The notes below the pieces were generated by a model, which was not told where the DNA came from, did not search any database, and saw only the letters and a list, made by a program, of their open reading frames with translations. The translations under genes were made by a program, and so were the position numbers. Positions 1 to 8,897 of a stretch of 37,884 nucleotides of DNA are shown here, piece by piece (the stretch's first letter is position 1; each line of letters opens with the position of its first letter). The stretch lies in assembly GCA_024762975.1 (NCBI GenBank), contig JANTGJ010000019.1, positions 1-37,884 of the forward strand, given 5' to 3'. Source of the stretch: Candidatus Krumholzibacteriia bacterium. GTDB taxonomy: Bacteria; Krumholzibacteriota; Krumholzibacteriia; LZORAL124-64-63.

Positions 1-323
1 AGGTGAACCTGCTGGATCTGCTGATCCGTCACAGTAGCGCGAACCACAAGCGGGAGACGATCGCCTGGTCGAAGCGTCGGCAGTGCAGCAGTGAGCGGTT
101 GGCGGTCCTGTTGGTGTGGCGGAACTACATGAAAGGGCGTCGGGAGAAGGTTCGAGGGAGCCCTACGCCTGCAATGGCGCGAGGGATGCTGAACCGGAAA
201 CTGAAACCCGAGGAGGTGCTGAGTCGGCGCCTGTTCCGGAGTCTTGTCCGGCTTCCGGCCCGATGGAGCGAATACTGGAGGTCAGCGGTTCCGACGCGGG
301 CTTTGAGTGCTCGGACGTCCTGA
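1..323 (+). pseudogene. C-terminal part of a transposase-like conserved protein, cut by the window edge
   Basis: The reading frame is open from the first bases and ends at a TGA at 321-323, so this is the 3' end of a gene that begins outside the window. The visible part is basic and rich in Arg and Trp. It contains HKRETIAWSKRRQ, then LLVWRNYMKGRREK, then a stretch around RKLKPEEVLSRRLF and a final VPTRAL. I recall the pattern 'HxRETIAFSKRRQ...VWRNYxK' from a family often labelled transposase in delta-proteobacterial and planctomycete genomes, but I cannot confirm this without a search. It may be an intact C-terminus or a degenerate remnant. The other frames here are shadows. From 324 to 469 I see no gene. 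Confidence 0.4.
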
Positions 324-469
324 AATCGGATCTGTTGATCGGTCGCGGACCTGTGTCGGCCAACTGGTCATTGGCGTGGACACATTTTCGGCGGCACAAC
401 TCAAAAGTCTGGCGCTTTCGGCTCCAGACGCTATTCTACCGCGGTCGCTGAATTCCCACTCGCAATCGA

Positions 470-2296
470 ATGGACCCGATCATGCAGATCAGAAATGTCG
501 CCATCATCGCACATGTCGATCATGGAAAGACGACCCTCGTGGACCAGATTCTTCGCCAATGCCATGTATTCCGGAAGGGGCAGGAAGTACAGGAGCGGGT
601 GATGGACTCGGGCGACCTCGAGCGCGAGCGTGGCATCACGATCACTTCCAAGAATTTCGCAGTCACCTATCACGACACGCGCATCAATCTGATTGATACG
701 CCGGGACATGCGGATTTCGGTGGTGAGGTCGAGCGCGTGCTGAAGATGGCCGACGGAGTCCTGCTGCTCGTCGACGCTTTCGAAGGACCGATGCCCCAGA
801 CCCGCTTCGTGTTGCAAAAAGCGATGCAGTTGAACCTCAAGCCGGTGGTCGTGATCAACAAGGTCGACCGCAAAGGGGCACGACCGGACGAAGTGCTGGA
901 CGAGATTTTCAACCTTTTCGTCGAACTCGAGGCCAGCGATGAACAGTTGGATTTCCGTGGTGTCTATGCGGCCGGCCGGGATGGCTGGGCGGTGGGCGAA
1001 TTGGACGACGAGCGCAAGGATCTCGGACCCCTGCTGGACATGATCGTACAGCATGTGCCGGCGCCGGAGATGCAGGAGGGGCCGCTGCAGATGCTGATCG
1101 CCGCCATGGATCACAGCGACTACGTGGGGCGGATCGGCATCGGTCGGATCGTGCGCGGTTCGCTGCTGGCGAAACAACCGGTGGTGCTGATCAAGCGCGA
1201 CGGAACCCGAGTCAAGACAACGGCTCGGCGCCTGTACGTATTCGACAATCTGGGGCGCAGCGAGGTCCAGAGTGTAGGGTGTGGTGACATCTGCGCGGTG
1301 GTCGGCCTGGAAAACGTGGACATCGGCGATACGCTGGCCGATGCCGAAGCCCCCGAGCCGTTGCCGATCATCGCCGTCGATGACCCCACTCTGACCATGA
1401 GTTTCTTTCCCAACGACAGTCCGTTCTACGGCCAGGAAGGCAAGTACGTAACCAGCCGCCAGGTTCGTGACCGCCTCATGCGGGCGGCCGAGCGGGATGT
1501 CGCCCTGCGCGTCGAGGATACCGCCAGTGCCGACACGTTCAAGGTCAGTGGTCGGGGTATCCTGCACCTGTCCATCCTGATGGAGAACATGCGCCGCGAG
1601 GGTTTCGAGTTCATGGTCGGCCAGCCGCAGGTCATCTACAAGGAAATCAACGGCAAGAAGGCCGAACCAGTGGAGATCCTGAACGTCGACGTGCCTGCGG
1701 ATCTGGCCGGTACCGTGATCGAGTACGCCGCCACCCGCAAGGGCGAGATGATGGATATGCAGCAGAAGGAAGGGCGCACGCAACTGGTGTTCCACATTCC
1801 CAGCCGCGGCCTGATCGGGTTCCGCTCGAAGATGCTGCGCGCGACGGCGGGTGAAATCGTCATGCACCACCGCTTCCATCAGTACGAGTATTTCAAGGGC
1901 TCCATCCCCGAGCGGACCAGCGGATCCATCATCTCGATGGCTGCGGGCAAGGCGATTGCCTTTGCGCTCGACGGTCTGCAGGACCGAGGTGTCTTCTTCA
2001 TCGAGCCGGGCGAGAATCTCTACACCGGGCAGATCATCGGCGAATACACCAAGGAGGATGATCTGGTCGTCAACGCCCAGAAGGCGAAGCAGCTCTCGAA
2101 TATGCGAGCCTCGGGAAGTGATCGGAAAATGAAGATTGCCCCGGCGCTGAAGATGTCGTTGGAAGAGGCTCTCGAGTACCTCAATCGCGACGAGTACGTG
2201 GAGATCACTCCTCAATCGATCCGGTTGCGCAAGTCGATCCTGGATGAGAACCAGCGCAAGAAGGCGGCGAAGCAGGCACGATTGACCGAGGACTAG
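470..2296 (+). CDS. typA: Ribosome-associated translational GTPase TypA/BipA
   Basis: TypA (BipA) is an EF-G-like GTPase that binds the 70S ribosome and supports subunit assembly and stress adaptation. The 608-residue length is normal for the family. The G domain comes first: P-loop AHVDHGKT at residues 14-21, switch I in ERERGITI, G3 DTPGHADF and G4 NKVD. Beta-barrel domain II and the EF-G-like domains III and V follow, with the SRGLIGFRS and [15 protein letters not shown] signatures of TypA, then the BipA-specific C-terminus ending in [13 protein letters not shown]. No clear Shine-Dalgarno sequence precedes either ATG at 470 or ATG at 482. The shorter start ([11 protein letters not shown]) fits the family N-terminus equally well. 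The downstream thiamine-binding gene lies 61 nt away. Confidence 0.95.
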   Translation: MDPIMQIRNVAIIAHVDHGKTTLVDQILRQCHVFRKGQEVQERVMDSGDLERERGITITSKNFAVTYHDTRINLIDTPGHADFGGEVERVLKMADGVLLLVDAFEGPMPQTRFVLQKAMQLNLKPVVVINKVDRKGARPDEVLDEIFNLFVELEASDEQLDFRGVYAAGRDGWAVGELDDERKDLGPLLDMIVQHVPAPEMQEGPLQMLIAAMDHSDYVGRIGIGRIVRGSLLAKQPVVLIKRDGTRVKTTARRLYVFDNLGRSEVQSVGCGDICAVVGLENVDIGDTLADAEAPEPLPIIAVDDPTLTMSFFPNDSPFYGQEGKYVTSRQVRDRLMRAAERDVALRVEDTASADTFKVSGRGILHLSILMENMRREGFEFMVGQPQVIYKEINGKKAEPVEILNVDVPADLAGTVIEYAATRKGEMMDMQQKEGRTQLVFHIPSRGLIGFRSKMLRATAGEIVMHHRFHQYEYFKGSIPERTSGSIISMAAGKAIAFALDGLQDRGVFFIEPGENLYTGQIIGEYTKEDDLVVNAQKAKQLSNMRASGSDRKMKIAPALKMSLEEALEYLNRDEYVEITPQSIRLRKSILDENQRKKAAKQARLTED

Positions 2297-2357
2297 GGCG
2301 GCCGCCGGGGGACGTCCGGTGTCGGCACAACCCCGGGAAGCCGGATCCGGAAGAGAG

Positions 2358-2672
2358 ATGCATATGGTCCTGTTGGAATTTTCGCTCTACCCGACGGACA
2401 AGGGAGAGAGCGTCAGCGACTACGTGAAACGCAATTTGGAGATCATCGACGAGAGTGGCCTGCCCTACAAACTGGGGCCGATGGGAACGACTCTCGAAGG
2501 CGAGTGGGACGAGGTGATGGCCGTGGTGAAGGCCTGCCGCGATCGTATGGCCGAGGACTGTGCCCGCATCGCCTGTCAGATCAAGATCGATGAGCGCCCG
2601 GGACATTGCGGTCGGATCGACAGCAAGGTAGAGACCTTGCGCGCCAAGACCGGTCGCGATTTGAAGACCTGA
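2358..2672 (+). CDS. MTH1187/YkoF-family thiamine-binding protein
   Basis: This small protein of 104 residues belongs to the MTH1187 (former DUF77) ferredoxin-fold family, some members of which bind thiamine or related pyrimidines. The core is visible as LLEFSLYP near the N-terminus and YKLGPMGTTLEGEWDEVM in the middle, followed by a helix and a last strand, CQIKIDER. I chose the ATG at 2358 because GGAAGAGAG lies directly before it; ATG 2364 is also possible, and the longer GTG frame from 2319 looks like untranslated leader. The stop codon overlaps the next start in TGATG, so translation of the two genes is probably coupled. The cellular role is not known; a link to thiamine or metal uptake is only a family-level guess. 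Confidence 0.82.
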   Translation: MHMVLLEFSLYPTDKGESVSDYVKRNLEIIDESGLPYKLGPMGTTLEGEWDEVMAVVKACRDRMAEDCARIACQIKIDERPGHCGRIDSKVETLRAKTGRDLKT

Positions 2673-3643
2673 TGCGAGTCGACCTGCGCGCGCCCGCCTG
2701 GGCGACCCATTTGTACAGTGATCTGGGCGACTGGCGCAAAGCCCCCTTGCCGGTTTCCGAGATGCGTCCCTTCGATCTGCCGGATGATGTCTATTTCGAA
2801 TACGCCTGGCGTGACGCGGCCGGTGATCTGCAACCCGATCCGGACAACCACAACCCCGGCCTGAATCCGTGGTGGCCGCACGCCAGCCATCTGACCGGTC
2901 CCGACTACCGACCTGATCCCTATTCGTTGGTCGGAGCGGTACGTCCGCGTGGCCGCGTGCTGAGTCTGGACCTGCCGTCGAGCATCCTGGAACAGAAGCG
3001 GCGCCTGATGATCTACTCGCCGCCCGGGCTGGCCGACGCCGCCTTGCCGGTGGTGCTGTATCAGGACGGCAAGGCCTACTATGGCTGGGGCAAGGTGGCG
3101 CAGGTCTTCGACCGGCTCCATGCCGAGGGCGGGATCGAACCGGCACACCTGGTCTTCATCCCCCCGATCGAGCGTACGGCGGAGTATGCGTTCAATCCCG
3201 ACTTCCGGGCGTTTCTCCTGCAGGAGGCCCTGCCCTTTGCCGAGGAGCGCGCTCGTTGCAACGGGAAACGGATTTCCTGGGGCGCCAGTCTGGGCGGCCT
3301 GCTCGCATCGATGCTGGCCTGGGAGCGACCGGATCTTTTCCAGAGCGTGGTAGCGCAATCGGCGGCCTATCTGTTCTCCGAGGACATGGACCGGACCAAT
3401 CCCTATGCCGGGGGCGAGTCTTTTCGCGATACCGTCCTGACGAACGAACCCCGGCCGATCCGGTGGCACCTGCAGTGCGGATCGTTGGAATGGCTGCTCG
3501 GTTGCAACGAAAGGCTGCGTGATGCGTTGGCCGAACGGGACCACGATGTCGAATTGGTGATTCGCGCCGCGGGTCACAACTGGGTGAACTGGCGCAATGG
3601 ATTGGCCGACGGTCTGCGCTTTGCGCTGGGCACCGGCAACTGA
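2672..3643 (+). CDS. Enterochelin-esterase-like alpha/beta hydrolase
   Basis: The 323-residue protein has the layout of the putative esterase family (PF00756, esterase D/Fes type). An N-terminal beta-sandwich-like part (DLGDWRKAPLPV, as in starch-binding E-set domains of Fes-like enzymes) is followed by an alpha/beta hydrolase domain. The nucleophile elbow reads GASLGG with Ser at residue 206. A late GHNWVNWRNGL provides the likely catalytic His and resembles the GHDWxxW ending of this family. There is no signal peptide, so it is probably cytoplasmic. The start ATG at 2672 overlaps the stop of the upstream gene by one base. A convergent terminator follows. The substrate is unknown; siderophore esters, acylated sugars or other esters are all possible. 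Confidence 0.85.
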   Translation: MRVDLRAPAWATHLYSDLGDWRKAPLPVSEMRPFDLPDDVYFEYAWRDAAGDLQPDPDNHNPGLNPWWPHASHLTGPDYRPDPYSLVGAVRPRGRVLSLDLPSSILEQKRRLMIYSPPGLADAALPVVLYQDGKAYYGWGKVAQVFDRLHAEGGIEPAHLVFIPPIERTAEYAFNPDFRAFLLQEALPFAEERARCNGKRISWGASLGGLLASMLAWERPDLFQSVVAQSAAYLFSEDMDRTNPYAGGESFRDTVLTNEPRPIRWHLQCGSLEWLLGCNERLRDALAERDHDVELVIRAAGHNWVNWRNGLADGLRFALGTGN

Positions 3644-3665
3644 GTTCGCATCGGCAGAACGAAAA

Positions 3666-3688
3666 GCCCGCCGGGTATCCCGGCGGGC
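3666..3688. terminator. Bidirectional hairpin between convergent genes
   Basis: A perfect 10-bp GC-rich stem (GCCCGCCGGG / CCCGGCGGGC) closes a 3-base loop. AAAA precedes it and a T-rich stretch, GGTTCCGTTC, follows. It sits between the esterase gene (ending at 3643, plus strand) and the DinB gene (ending at 3714, minus strand), so it can serve both. Confidence 0.75.
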
Positions 3689-3713
3689 GGTTCCGTTCGT
3701 GATGGTACCCGCG

Positions 3714-4187
3714 TCAGTCGCTGTAGGGCATCGGCGGCGCATAGCCGATCAAGCGGGCATACACTGCCAGGGAGCCCCGGTGGTGAGCGGTATGTTCAAT
3801 GATCGCACCCACGATCGCGGCACGCGGTTCCCCGGACATGATCGGGCCGGCCGGCAACGGTTCGAGCATCTCCTCGGACGTCTTCGATTCCAGCACCTCG
3901 GCGGCATGATCGACGGCCGTTGCCAAGGAGGTGAAGGCGGCCTTCAGTGAATTGTATTTCCGGATCTCGACCTGCTGCGCACCGAAGTCCATGTCGAAAC
4001 CCTCGGGGCGAAATGCGCCCTCGATGAACCAGTCGATGGTGTGCGCTACATGTGCGACGTGCTGGGCCACGGAGAATTGACCCGGATCCGGTGTGTATCC
4101 GGAGTCTTCTTCCGTGAAGACGCTGCACGTACGGCTGAAGAACTGGAGCGCCTGCTTGATCGGCGCTGCGTACGCATTGGCGGCCAT
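3714..4187 (-). CDS. DinB-family four-helix-bundle protein
   Basis: This 157-residue protein has the DinB/YfiT-like four-helix fold with a His triad for a divalent metal. The first histidines are in AQHVAHVAHT (residues 41-50), and the last pair is in EHTAHHRGSL (His132 and His136), the usual HxxxHR ending. Members include damage-inducible DinB of Bacillus and metal-dependent thiol transferases (bacillithiol, mycothiol or glutathione). Which activity applies cannot be read from the sequence. The start at 4187 is preceded on the coding strand by GGAGGAAATCGAC, a strong ribosome site; an in-frame extension to 4274 is therefore unlikely. The gene stands alone, divergent from the lysine operon and convergent with the esterase. 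Confidence 0.85.
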   Translation of the reverse strand: MAANAYAAPIKQALQFFSRTCSVFTEEDSGYTPDPGQFSVAQHVAHVAHTIDWFIEGAFRPEGFDMDFGAQQVEIRKYNSLKAAFTSLATAVDHAAEVLESKTSEEMLEPLPAGPIMSGEPRAAIVGAIIEHTAHHRGSLAVYARLIGYAPPMPYSD

Positions 4188-4346
4188 GTCGATTTCCTCC
4201 GTGCTTTGGCGATGTCCAAGCCTCGACCATGAACTTTGATTGGTGATTGTCCCCTTCCCGATTCCGAATTGCAATGGATTTCTGGCAGCGAATCGTTCCT
4301 GTTTTTCGCTCCCGAACGGCGGCCGAAATCTCCTGTCGGCATGAAC

Positions 4347-4375
4347 TTGACTCGCCTCGCCGGTCCATCTAGCTT
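4347..4375 (+). promoter_or_regulatory. Candidate sigma-70-type promoter of the lysine degradation operon
   Basis: TTGACT at 4347-4352 and TAGCTT at 4370-4375 are separated by exactly 17 bases, the best spacing for a housekeeping promoter. The -35 box matches 5 of 6 consensus bases and the -10 box about half. The predicted transcript would begin near 4382, giving a leader of about 80 nt before the ATG at 4465. I see no lysine-riboswitch-like fold in this short leader. Confidence 0.45.
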
Positions 4376-4464
4376 ATTGCGCAGCGGTGTCTCGTCGAAA
4401 CGACGACTCGAACCGTAGGCGTCGCGGACAGCCCCCTTCACCACTCACTCCGGCAGGTCGCAAC

Positions 4465-5793
4465 ATGGGTATGGTCATCGGAATTCGCCGGGAAGACAAG
4501 AACGAGTGGGAACGACGGGTTCCCCTGATTCCCGCCGATCTGCAGCAACTCCAGCATGACCACGACCTGGAGTTCATCGTCCAACCCTCGCCGGTTCGTG
4601 CCTTTGCCGATGGCGATTTCAGGCAAGCAGGTTTGCAGGTCGAGGAAGATCTGTCCGGGGCCGACGTCGTCCTGGCGGTCAAGGAGATCCCCATGGATCT
4701 GCTGCAGGAAAAGAAGGCCTACTTCTTTTTCTCGCACACGATCAAGGGGCAGGACTACAACATGCCCCTGCTGCAATGTCTGCTGGACCGGAAAGCGACC
4801 CTGATCGACTACGAAAAAATCTGCGATGCGAACGGCCGGCGGCTGATCTTTTTCAGCCTTCACGCCGGCTTCGCCGGAATGATCGATACTCTCCATTGCG
4901 CCGGCCGCCGCTATGCGGCCCAGGACCGCTCGACTCCACTGGCCGAGATCAAGGCGGCTCACGAATACGGGAACCTGGATGCAGCGAAGGTCCACCTGCG
5001 CGAAATCGGCCGCCGGATCGAGGCCGAGGGTATCGGCGGGCGCACGACCCCGTTGGTGATTGGCGTTTCCGGCTACGGCAATGTCTACCAGGGCTGCCGC
5101 GAGATTCTCGATTGCTTGCCGGTCCGGGAGATCGAAGTCGACCAATTGCCTTCGATGGCGGATGCACCCGTCGAGGAGACCGGTCCGATTCTGCTGGTTG
5201 TTTTCCGCGAGGAGCACATGGTCGAGCCGCGTTCCGCGCATGCGCAGTTCGTTCTGCGCGACTACTATCAGCGGCCGGAGAACTATCGCGGGATTTTCAA
5301 GCGATACCTGCCCCATCTGGATCTGCTGGTCAACGCGATCTACTGGGACGAAATGTACCCGCGGTTGGTGACTGCGGATTGGGTGAAAGAGAACTACACC
5401 CGGGGTGTGCAACCGCGGTTGCAAGTCATCGGCGACATCAGTTGCGATATCGGCGGCGGCATCGAGGTCACTCTCAAGGCCCCGCAGCCGGACAATCCGT
5501 GTTTCGTCTATGATCCGGAAACCGGCGAGGCGGTGGACGGAGTGGAGGGCGTCGGACCGGTGATCATGTCGGTAGACAACCTGCCCTGCGAGATTCCGAT
5601 AGAATCGTCGACGCATTTCAGCGGCGTTCTGAAAGGAATGTTGCCCGACCTGGTCGATGTCGATTTCGATGTCGATTTCTCGAGCCTGAATCTGCCGAGG
5701 TACCTGAAGAATGCCGTTGTCACCCATCAGGGACAGCTGGCGCCGGACTACCGCTACCTGCAGGAGCACCTGGACGAGAGCGGGAAAAAATGA
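4465..5793 (+). CDS. Lysine-ketoglutarate reductase (saccharopine-forming), stand-alone
   Basis: The predicted enzyme condenses L-lysine with 2-oxoglutarate and reduces the product with NADPH to saccharopine, the first step of the saccharopine pathway. The 442-residue protein matches the N-terminal half of the plant and animal bifunctional enzyme. It opens with an alanine-dehydrogenase/transhydrogenase N-terminal fold (IGIRREDKNEWERRVPL, then FFFSHTIKGQDYNMPLLQ). A nucleotide-binding domain follows (VIGVSGYGNVYQGCREIL), and the ending contains VDNLPCEIPIESSTHFS, the usual LKR signature. The ATG at 4465 starts the conserved fold; upstream in-frame codons encode an Arg-rich stretch with no homology signal. 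Saccharopine dehydrogenase follows 57 nt downstream, so the two activities are split into two proteins here. Confidence 0.9.
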   Translation: MGMVIGIRREDKNEWERRVPLIPADLQQLQHDHDLEFIVQPSPVRAFADGDFRQAGLQVEEDLSGADVVLAVKEIPMDLLQEKKAYFFFSHTIKGQDYNMPLLQCLLDRKATLIDYEKICDANGRRLIFFSLHAGFAGMIDTLHCAGRRYAAQDRSTPLAEIKAAHEYGNLDAAKVHLREIGRRIEAEGIGGRTTPLVIGVSGYGNVYQGCREILDCLPVREIEVDQLPSMADAPVEETGPILLVVFREEHMVEPRSAHAQFVLRDYYQRPENYRGIFKRYLPHLDLLVNAIYWDEMYPRLVTADWVKENYTRGVQPRLQVIGDISCDIGGGIEVTLKAPQPDNPCFVYDPETGEAVDGVEGVGPVIMSVDNLPCEIPIESSTHFSGVLKGMLPDLVDVDFDVDFSSLNLPRYLKNAVVTHQGQLAPDYRYLQEHLDESGKK

Positions 5794-5850
5794 GGGCGAA
5801 AGCCCGGTGTGCCGTAGATTCGGACCGTACCGTGTGAATTGGAGGTTGGG

Positions 5851-7176
5851 ATGAAGAAGGTTCTGGTTCTGGGCGCGGGCATGGTGGCCGGCCCGTTGAT
5901 TCGCTACCTGCTGGAGCGCGAATACGCCCTGACAGTCACCAGTCTGGTGCTCGAGGATGCCGTGAAGCTGGTCGGAGGTGACCCCAACGGTGTAGCGCGC
6001 GCGCTGGACCTGGCCGATGAGAAGGAACTGTCGAGCCTGATTGCGGCGCATGATCTGACGATCAGCCTGGTTCCCTATACCTTTCATCCGGTGGTGGCGC
6101 GCCATTGTCTGGAACAAGAGAAGAATCTGATTACCGCTTCCTATGTCTCGCCCGAGATGCAGGCGTTGCACGAGGACGCCGAGGCCAAGGGACTGATCTT
6201 CCTGAACGAGATCGGCCTGGACCCGGGCATCGACCACATGTCGGCCATGCGGATCATCGACGATGTACACGAGCGGGGCGGCAAGGTCCGTCATTTCCGA
6301 TCTTTTTGTGGTGGACTGCCGGCCCCGGAAGCCAACGACAACCCTTTCGGATACAAGTTTTCCTGGGCACCGCGCGGCGTCCTGATGGCCAGTCGCAACG
6401 GAGCACGCTATTGGCGGGACAATCATATCGTCGAGGTAGCGCCCGAACGTCTATTCCGGGATATGAACATTCTTACGGTGCCAGGAGCCGGGGATTTCGA
6501 GGCGTACCCCAATCGCGACTCGCTGATGTACCGGGATATCTATCAACTCGGTGACGAGATCCGCTCCCTGTACCGCGGTACTCTTCGCTACGTGGGCTGG
6601 TGCGATACCCTCTACAACTTTGGCATGCTCGGAATGCTCGATACCGAACCCCGTGACAGCAAGGGCATGTCGTGCGCCGGGTACATGCGCGACCTGCTGG
6701 GCTGTGCCAGGGACGAGGACCTGAGAGTGGCCGCGGCGGCTCGGATGGGAATCCCGCCCGATTGCCTACCGCCCTGGAATCTGCACTGGCTGGGTCTCTT
6801 CTCGCGACGGCCGGTGGGGGCGGACCGGATCTCACCCCTGGATTTCCTCGGGGAAATCATGGAAGAGAAGTTGGCCTACCGACCGGGCGAGCGGGATATG
6901 GTCGTGCTCTACCACGAATTCAAGGCATGGTTCGAGGCCGACAACCACTACGAGCGATTGACCTCGACCCTGGTGGACTTCGGCGTGCGGTATGGGGACA
7001 GCTCGATGTCCCGCACCGTATCGCTGCCGGCGGCCATCGCAGCCAAGCTCATTCTGGATGGGAAGATTCCCCAACGGGGAGTGCTGCGACCGGTCTATCC
7101 GGAAATCTACAACCCGGTTCTGGATGAACTGTCCGAGATGAATATCGAATGTAAGGAAGAGAAAACGGCCTACTAG
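5851..7176 (+). CDS. Saccharopine dehydrogenase (glutamate-forming)
   Basis: This enzyme oxidises saccharopine with NAD(P)+ to aminoadipate semialdehyde and glutamate, the second step of lysine breakdown. The 441-residue protein begins with a Rossmann dinucleotide site, VLGAGMVAGP (residues 6-15). It carries the family signature NEIGLDPGIDHMSAM, followed by FRSFCGGLPAPEANDNPFGYKFSW, which lines the substrate pocket in fungal and animal enzymes. It ends in LDEL plus a short charged tail. GGAGG at 5841-5845 sets the ATG at 5851. The gene lies between the reductase (57 nt upstream) and the aldehyde dehydrogenase (58 nt downstream). Co-location of all three enzymes makes a catabolic role much more likely than fungal-type lysine synthesis. 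Confidence 0.93.
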   Translation: MKKVLVLGAGMVAGPLIRYLLEREYALTVTSLVLEDAVKLVGGDPNGVARALDLADEKELSSLIAAHDLTISLVPYTFHPVVARHCLEQEKNLITASYVSPEMQALHEDAEAKGLIFLNEIGLDPGIDHMSAMRIIDDVHERGGKVRHFRSFCGGLPAPEANDNPFGYKFSWAPRGVLMASRNGARYWRDNHIVEVAPERLFRDMNILTVPGAGDFEAYPNRDSLMYRDIYQLGDEIRSLYRGTLRYVGWCDTLYNFGMLGMLDTEPRDSKGMSCAGYMRDLLGCARDEDLRVAAAARMGIPPDCLPPWNLHWLGLFSRRPVGADRISPLDFLGEIMEEKLAYRPGERDMVVLYHEFKAWFEADNHYERLTSTLVDFGVRYGDSSMSRTVSLPAAIAAKLILDGKIPQRGVLRPVYPEIYNPVLDELSEMNIECKEEKTAY

Positions 7177-7234
7177 CGGACGCGATCACCATCGTGCCGC
7201 TCGTAGCCCTCAACCTGTTGGAGGATAGCCAGTC

Positions 7235-8782
7235 ATGGCCAAGAAAACCAAGATCACGAAGGCCGCGATTTTCCGGGCCCTGGGCCTGAAAGCGAAGATG
7301 AAGGGTGCCAACTGCGGCGGCGAGTGGTTCGCCGACAGCAAGGACTACATCACGTCCTTCAACCCGACCAACGGCGAGGTCCTGGCTCGTATTGAGCAGG
7401 CCAGTTCCAGGGACTACGACAAAGTCATGCGCGAAGCCCGCAAGGCGTTCCTCGTCTGGCGCGGGCTTCCCGCTCCCCAACGCGGCGAAATTGTCCGCCA
7501 GGTGGGCGAGGCCCTGCGCCAGAAGAAGGAAATGCTGGGTGCCCTGGTCAGCCTCGAGATGGGCAAGATCTACACCGAAGGACTGGGCGAGGTCCAGGAG
7601 ATGATCGATATCTGCGACTTCGCCGTGGGGCTGAGCCGCAACCTGTCCGGACCGACGCTGCAGAGCGAGCGCCCGAAGCATCGCATGATGGAGCAGTGGC
7701 ACCCGTTGGGCGTCATCGGCGTCATCAGCGCCTTCAATTTCCCGGTCGCCGTGTGGGCCTGGAATACCGCTTTGGCCTGGGTTTGCGGTGACTCGGCGTT
7801 GTGGAAACCTTCGAGCAAGACGCCGCTGTGTGCGATCGCCTGTCAGAATATCGTCAACGAGGTCTTCGCGAAGAACGACGTGCCGGGCGCAATTTCCAAC
7901 GTGACGATCGGCCGCGGTTCGACCATCGGCGAGCGCCTGATCAACGACAAGCACATCCCCATGGTTTCGGCGACCGGTTCGACCCGCATGGGACAGCGTA
8001 TCGGCGGAGTTGTCGGCGCACGTCTGGGGCGTACCATTCTGGAGCTGGGCGGCAATAACGCCGTCATTATCAGCGAGAAGGCCGACCTGACGGGCGCTCT
8101 GGCCAGCGCTTTCTTCGGTGCCGTCGGTACCGCCGGCCAGCGCTGCACCTCGACCCGCCGCCTGATCATCCAGGAGACGGTGTACGACAAGTTCCTCAAG
8201 AAGATGATCGCCAACTACAAGAAGGTTGCGATCGGGGATCCCCTGGACAGCAAGACCCTGATGGGACCGCTGATCGACGAGGGCGCCGTGAAGGATTACG
8301 AGAACGCCATCGCTGCGGCCAGGGAGCAGGGCGGGAAGGTGCTTTGCGGCGGCAAGGTTCTGAAGCCTTTCGGCGCGGCGACCTTCGTGCAACCGACGAT
8401 CATCGAGATCGACAACAAGGCTGCGATCGTCCAGAGCGAAACCTTCGCGCCGATCCTGTATGTGATGAAGTACAAGAAGATCGAGCAGGCCTTCAAGCTG
8501 CACAACGACGTGCCGCAGGGACTGAGCTCGGCTATCTACACCGACAGCGTGAACGAGGGTGAGGCATTCCTCAGCTACCTCGGTTCCGACTGCGGCATCG
8601 CCAACATCAACATCGGCACCTCCGGTGCGGAAATCGGCGGAGCCTTCGGCGGGGAGAAGGAAACCGGCGGTGGTCGCGAGTCCGGCTCCGACGCCTGGAA
8701 GCTGTACATGCGCCGGCAGACGAACACCATCAACTGGGGCGGCGAAGTGCACCTGGCCCAGGGAGTGGAGTTCCACGCCTAG
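7235..8782 (+). CDS. Antiquitin-type (ALDH7) alpha-aminoadipate semialdehyde dehydrogenase
   Basis: The 515-residue protein is an NAD(P)+-dependent aldehyde dehydrogenase. The general base Glu270 lies in LELGGNNA and the catalytic Cys304 in GTAGQRCTSTRRL. The stretch MGKIYTEGLGEVQEMIDICDF and the later SGPTLQSERPKHRMMEQWHP are characteristic of the ALDH7/antiquitin family, whose human member oxidises alpha-aminoadipate semialdehyde. In this operon it is the expected third enzyme, converting the product of saccharopine dehydrogenase into aminoadipate. GGAGGA in front of the ATG at 7235 supports the start. A strong hairpin follows 22 nt after the stop, closing the operon. Antiquitins can also oxidise betaine aldehyde, so a part in osmotic stress is possible. 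Confidence 0.93.
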   Translation: MAKKTKITKAAIFRALGLKAKMKGANCGGEWFADSKDYITSFNPTNGEVLARIEQASSRDYDKVMREARKAFLVWRGLPAPQRGEIVRQVGEALRQKKEMLGALVSLEMGKIYTEGLGEVQEMIDICDFAVGLSRNLSGPTLQSERPKHRMMEQWHPLGVIGVISAFNFPVAVWAWNTALAWVCGDSALWKPSSKTPLCAIACQNIVNEVFAKNDVPGAISNVTIGRGSTIGERLINDKHIPMVSATGSTRMGQRIGGVVGARLGRTILELGGNNAVIISEKADLTGALASAFFGAVGTAGQRCTSTRRLIIQETVYDKFLKKMIANYKKVAIGDPLDSKTLMGPLIDEGAVKDYENAIAAAREQGGKVLCGGKVLKPFGAATFVQPTIIEIDNKAAIVQSETFAPILYVMKYKKIEQAFKLHNDVPQGLSSAIYTDSVNEGEAFLSYLGSDCGIANINIGTSGAEIGGAFGGEKETGGGRESGSDAWKLYMRRQTNTINWGGEVHLAQGVEFHA

Positions 8783-8804
8783 TTCTGTCCGTTGGCCGTG
8801 AAAT

Positions 8805-8840
8805 AGAAGCCCCGCTCGTCATGGGATGAGCGGGGCTTCT
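8805..8840 (+). terminator. Hairpin terminator after the lysine operon
   Basis: A perfect 13-bp stem (AGAAGCCCCGCTC pairing with GAGCGGGGCTTCT), extendable by three inner pairs, closes a small loop 22 nt after the aldehyde dehydrogenase stop. There is no strong T-run behind it. It lies 58 nt before the next start and separates the lysine operon from the following gene. Confidence 0.7.
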
Positions 8841-8897
8841 GCTGGCTCGGAAGGATTTGTCTGGCGGCGCCCTTCGGGATGAATTAGCCTTCGGCGT

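Noticed and set aside
431-2215. 594-codon minus-strand reading frame across typA
   Set aside because: It is a shadow of a strongly coding GTPase gene in GC-rich DNA; the translation has no recognisable domain.
4274-4464. Lysine riboswitch ahead of the lysine operon
   Set aside because: The leader is too short and has no recognisable five-helix core.
4438-6426. 662-codon minus-strand reading frame across the lysine genes
   Set aside because: It spans two unrelated real genes and their spacer, with no ribosome site and no domain.
7049-8776. 575-codon minus-strand frame across the aldehyde dehydrogenase
   Set aside because: Antisense shadow; the plus strand carries clear catalytic motifs.
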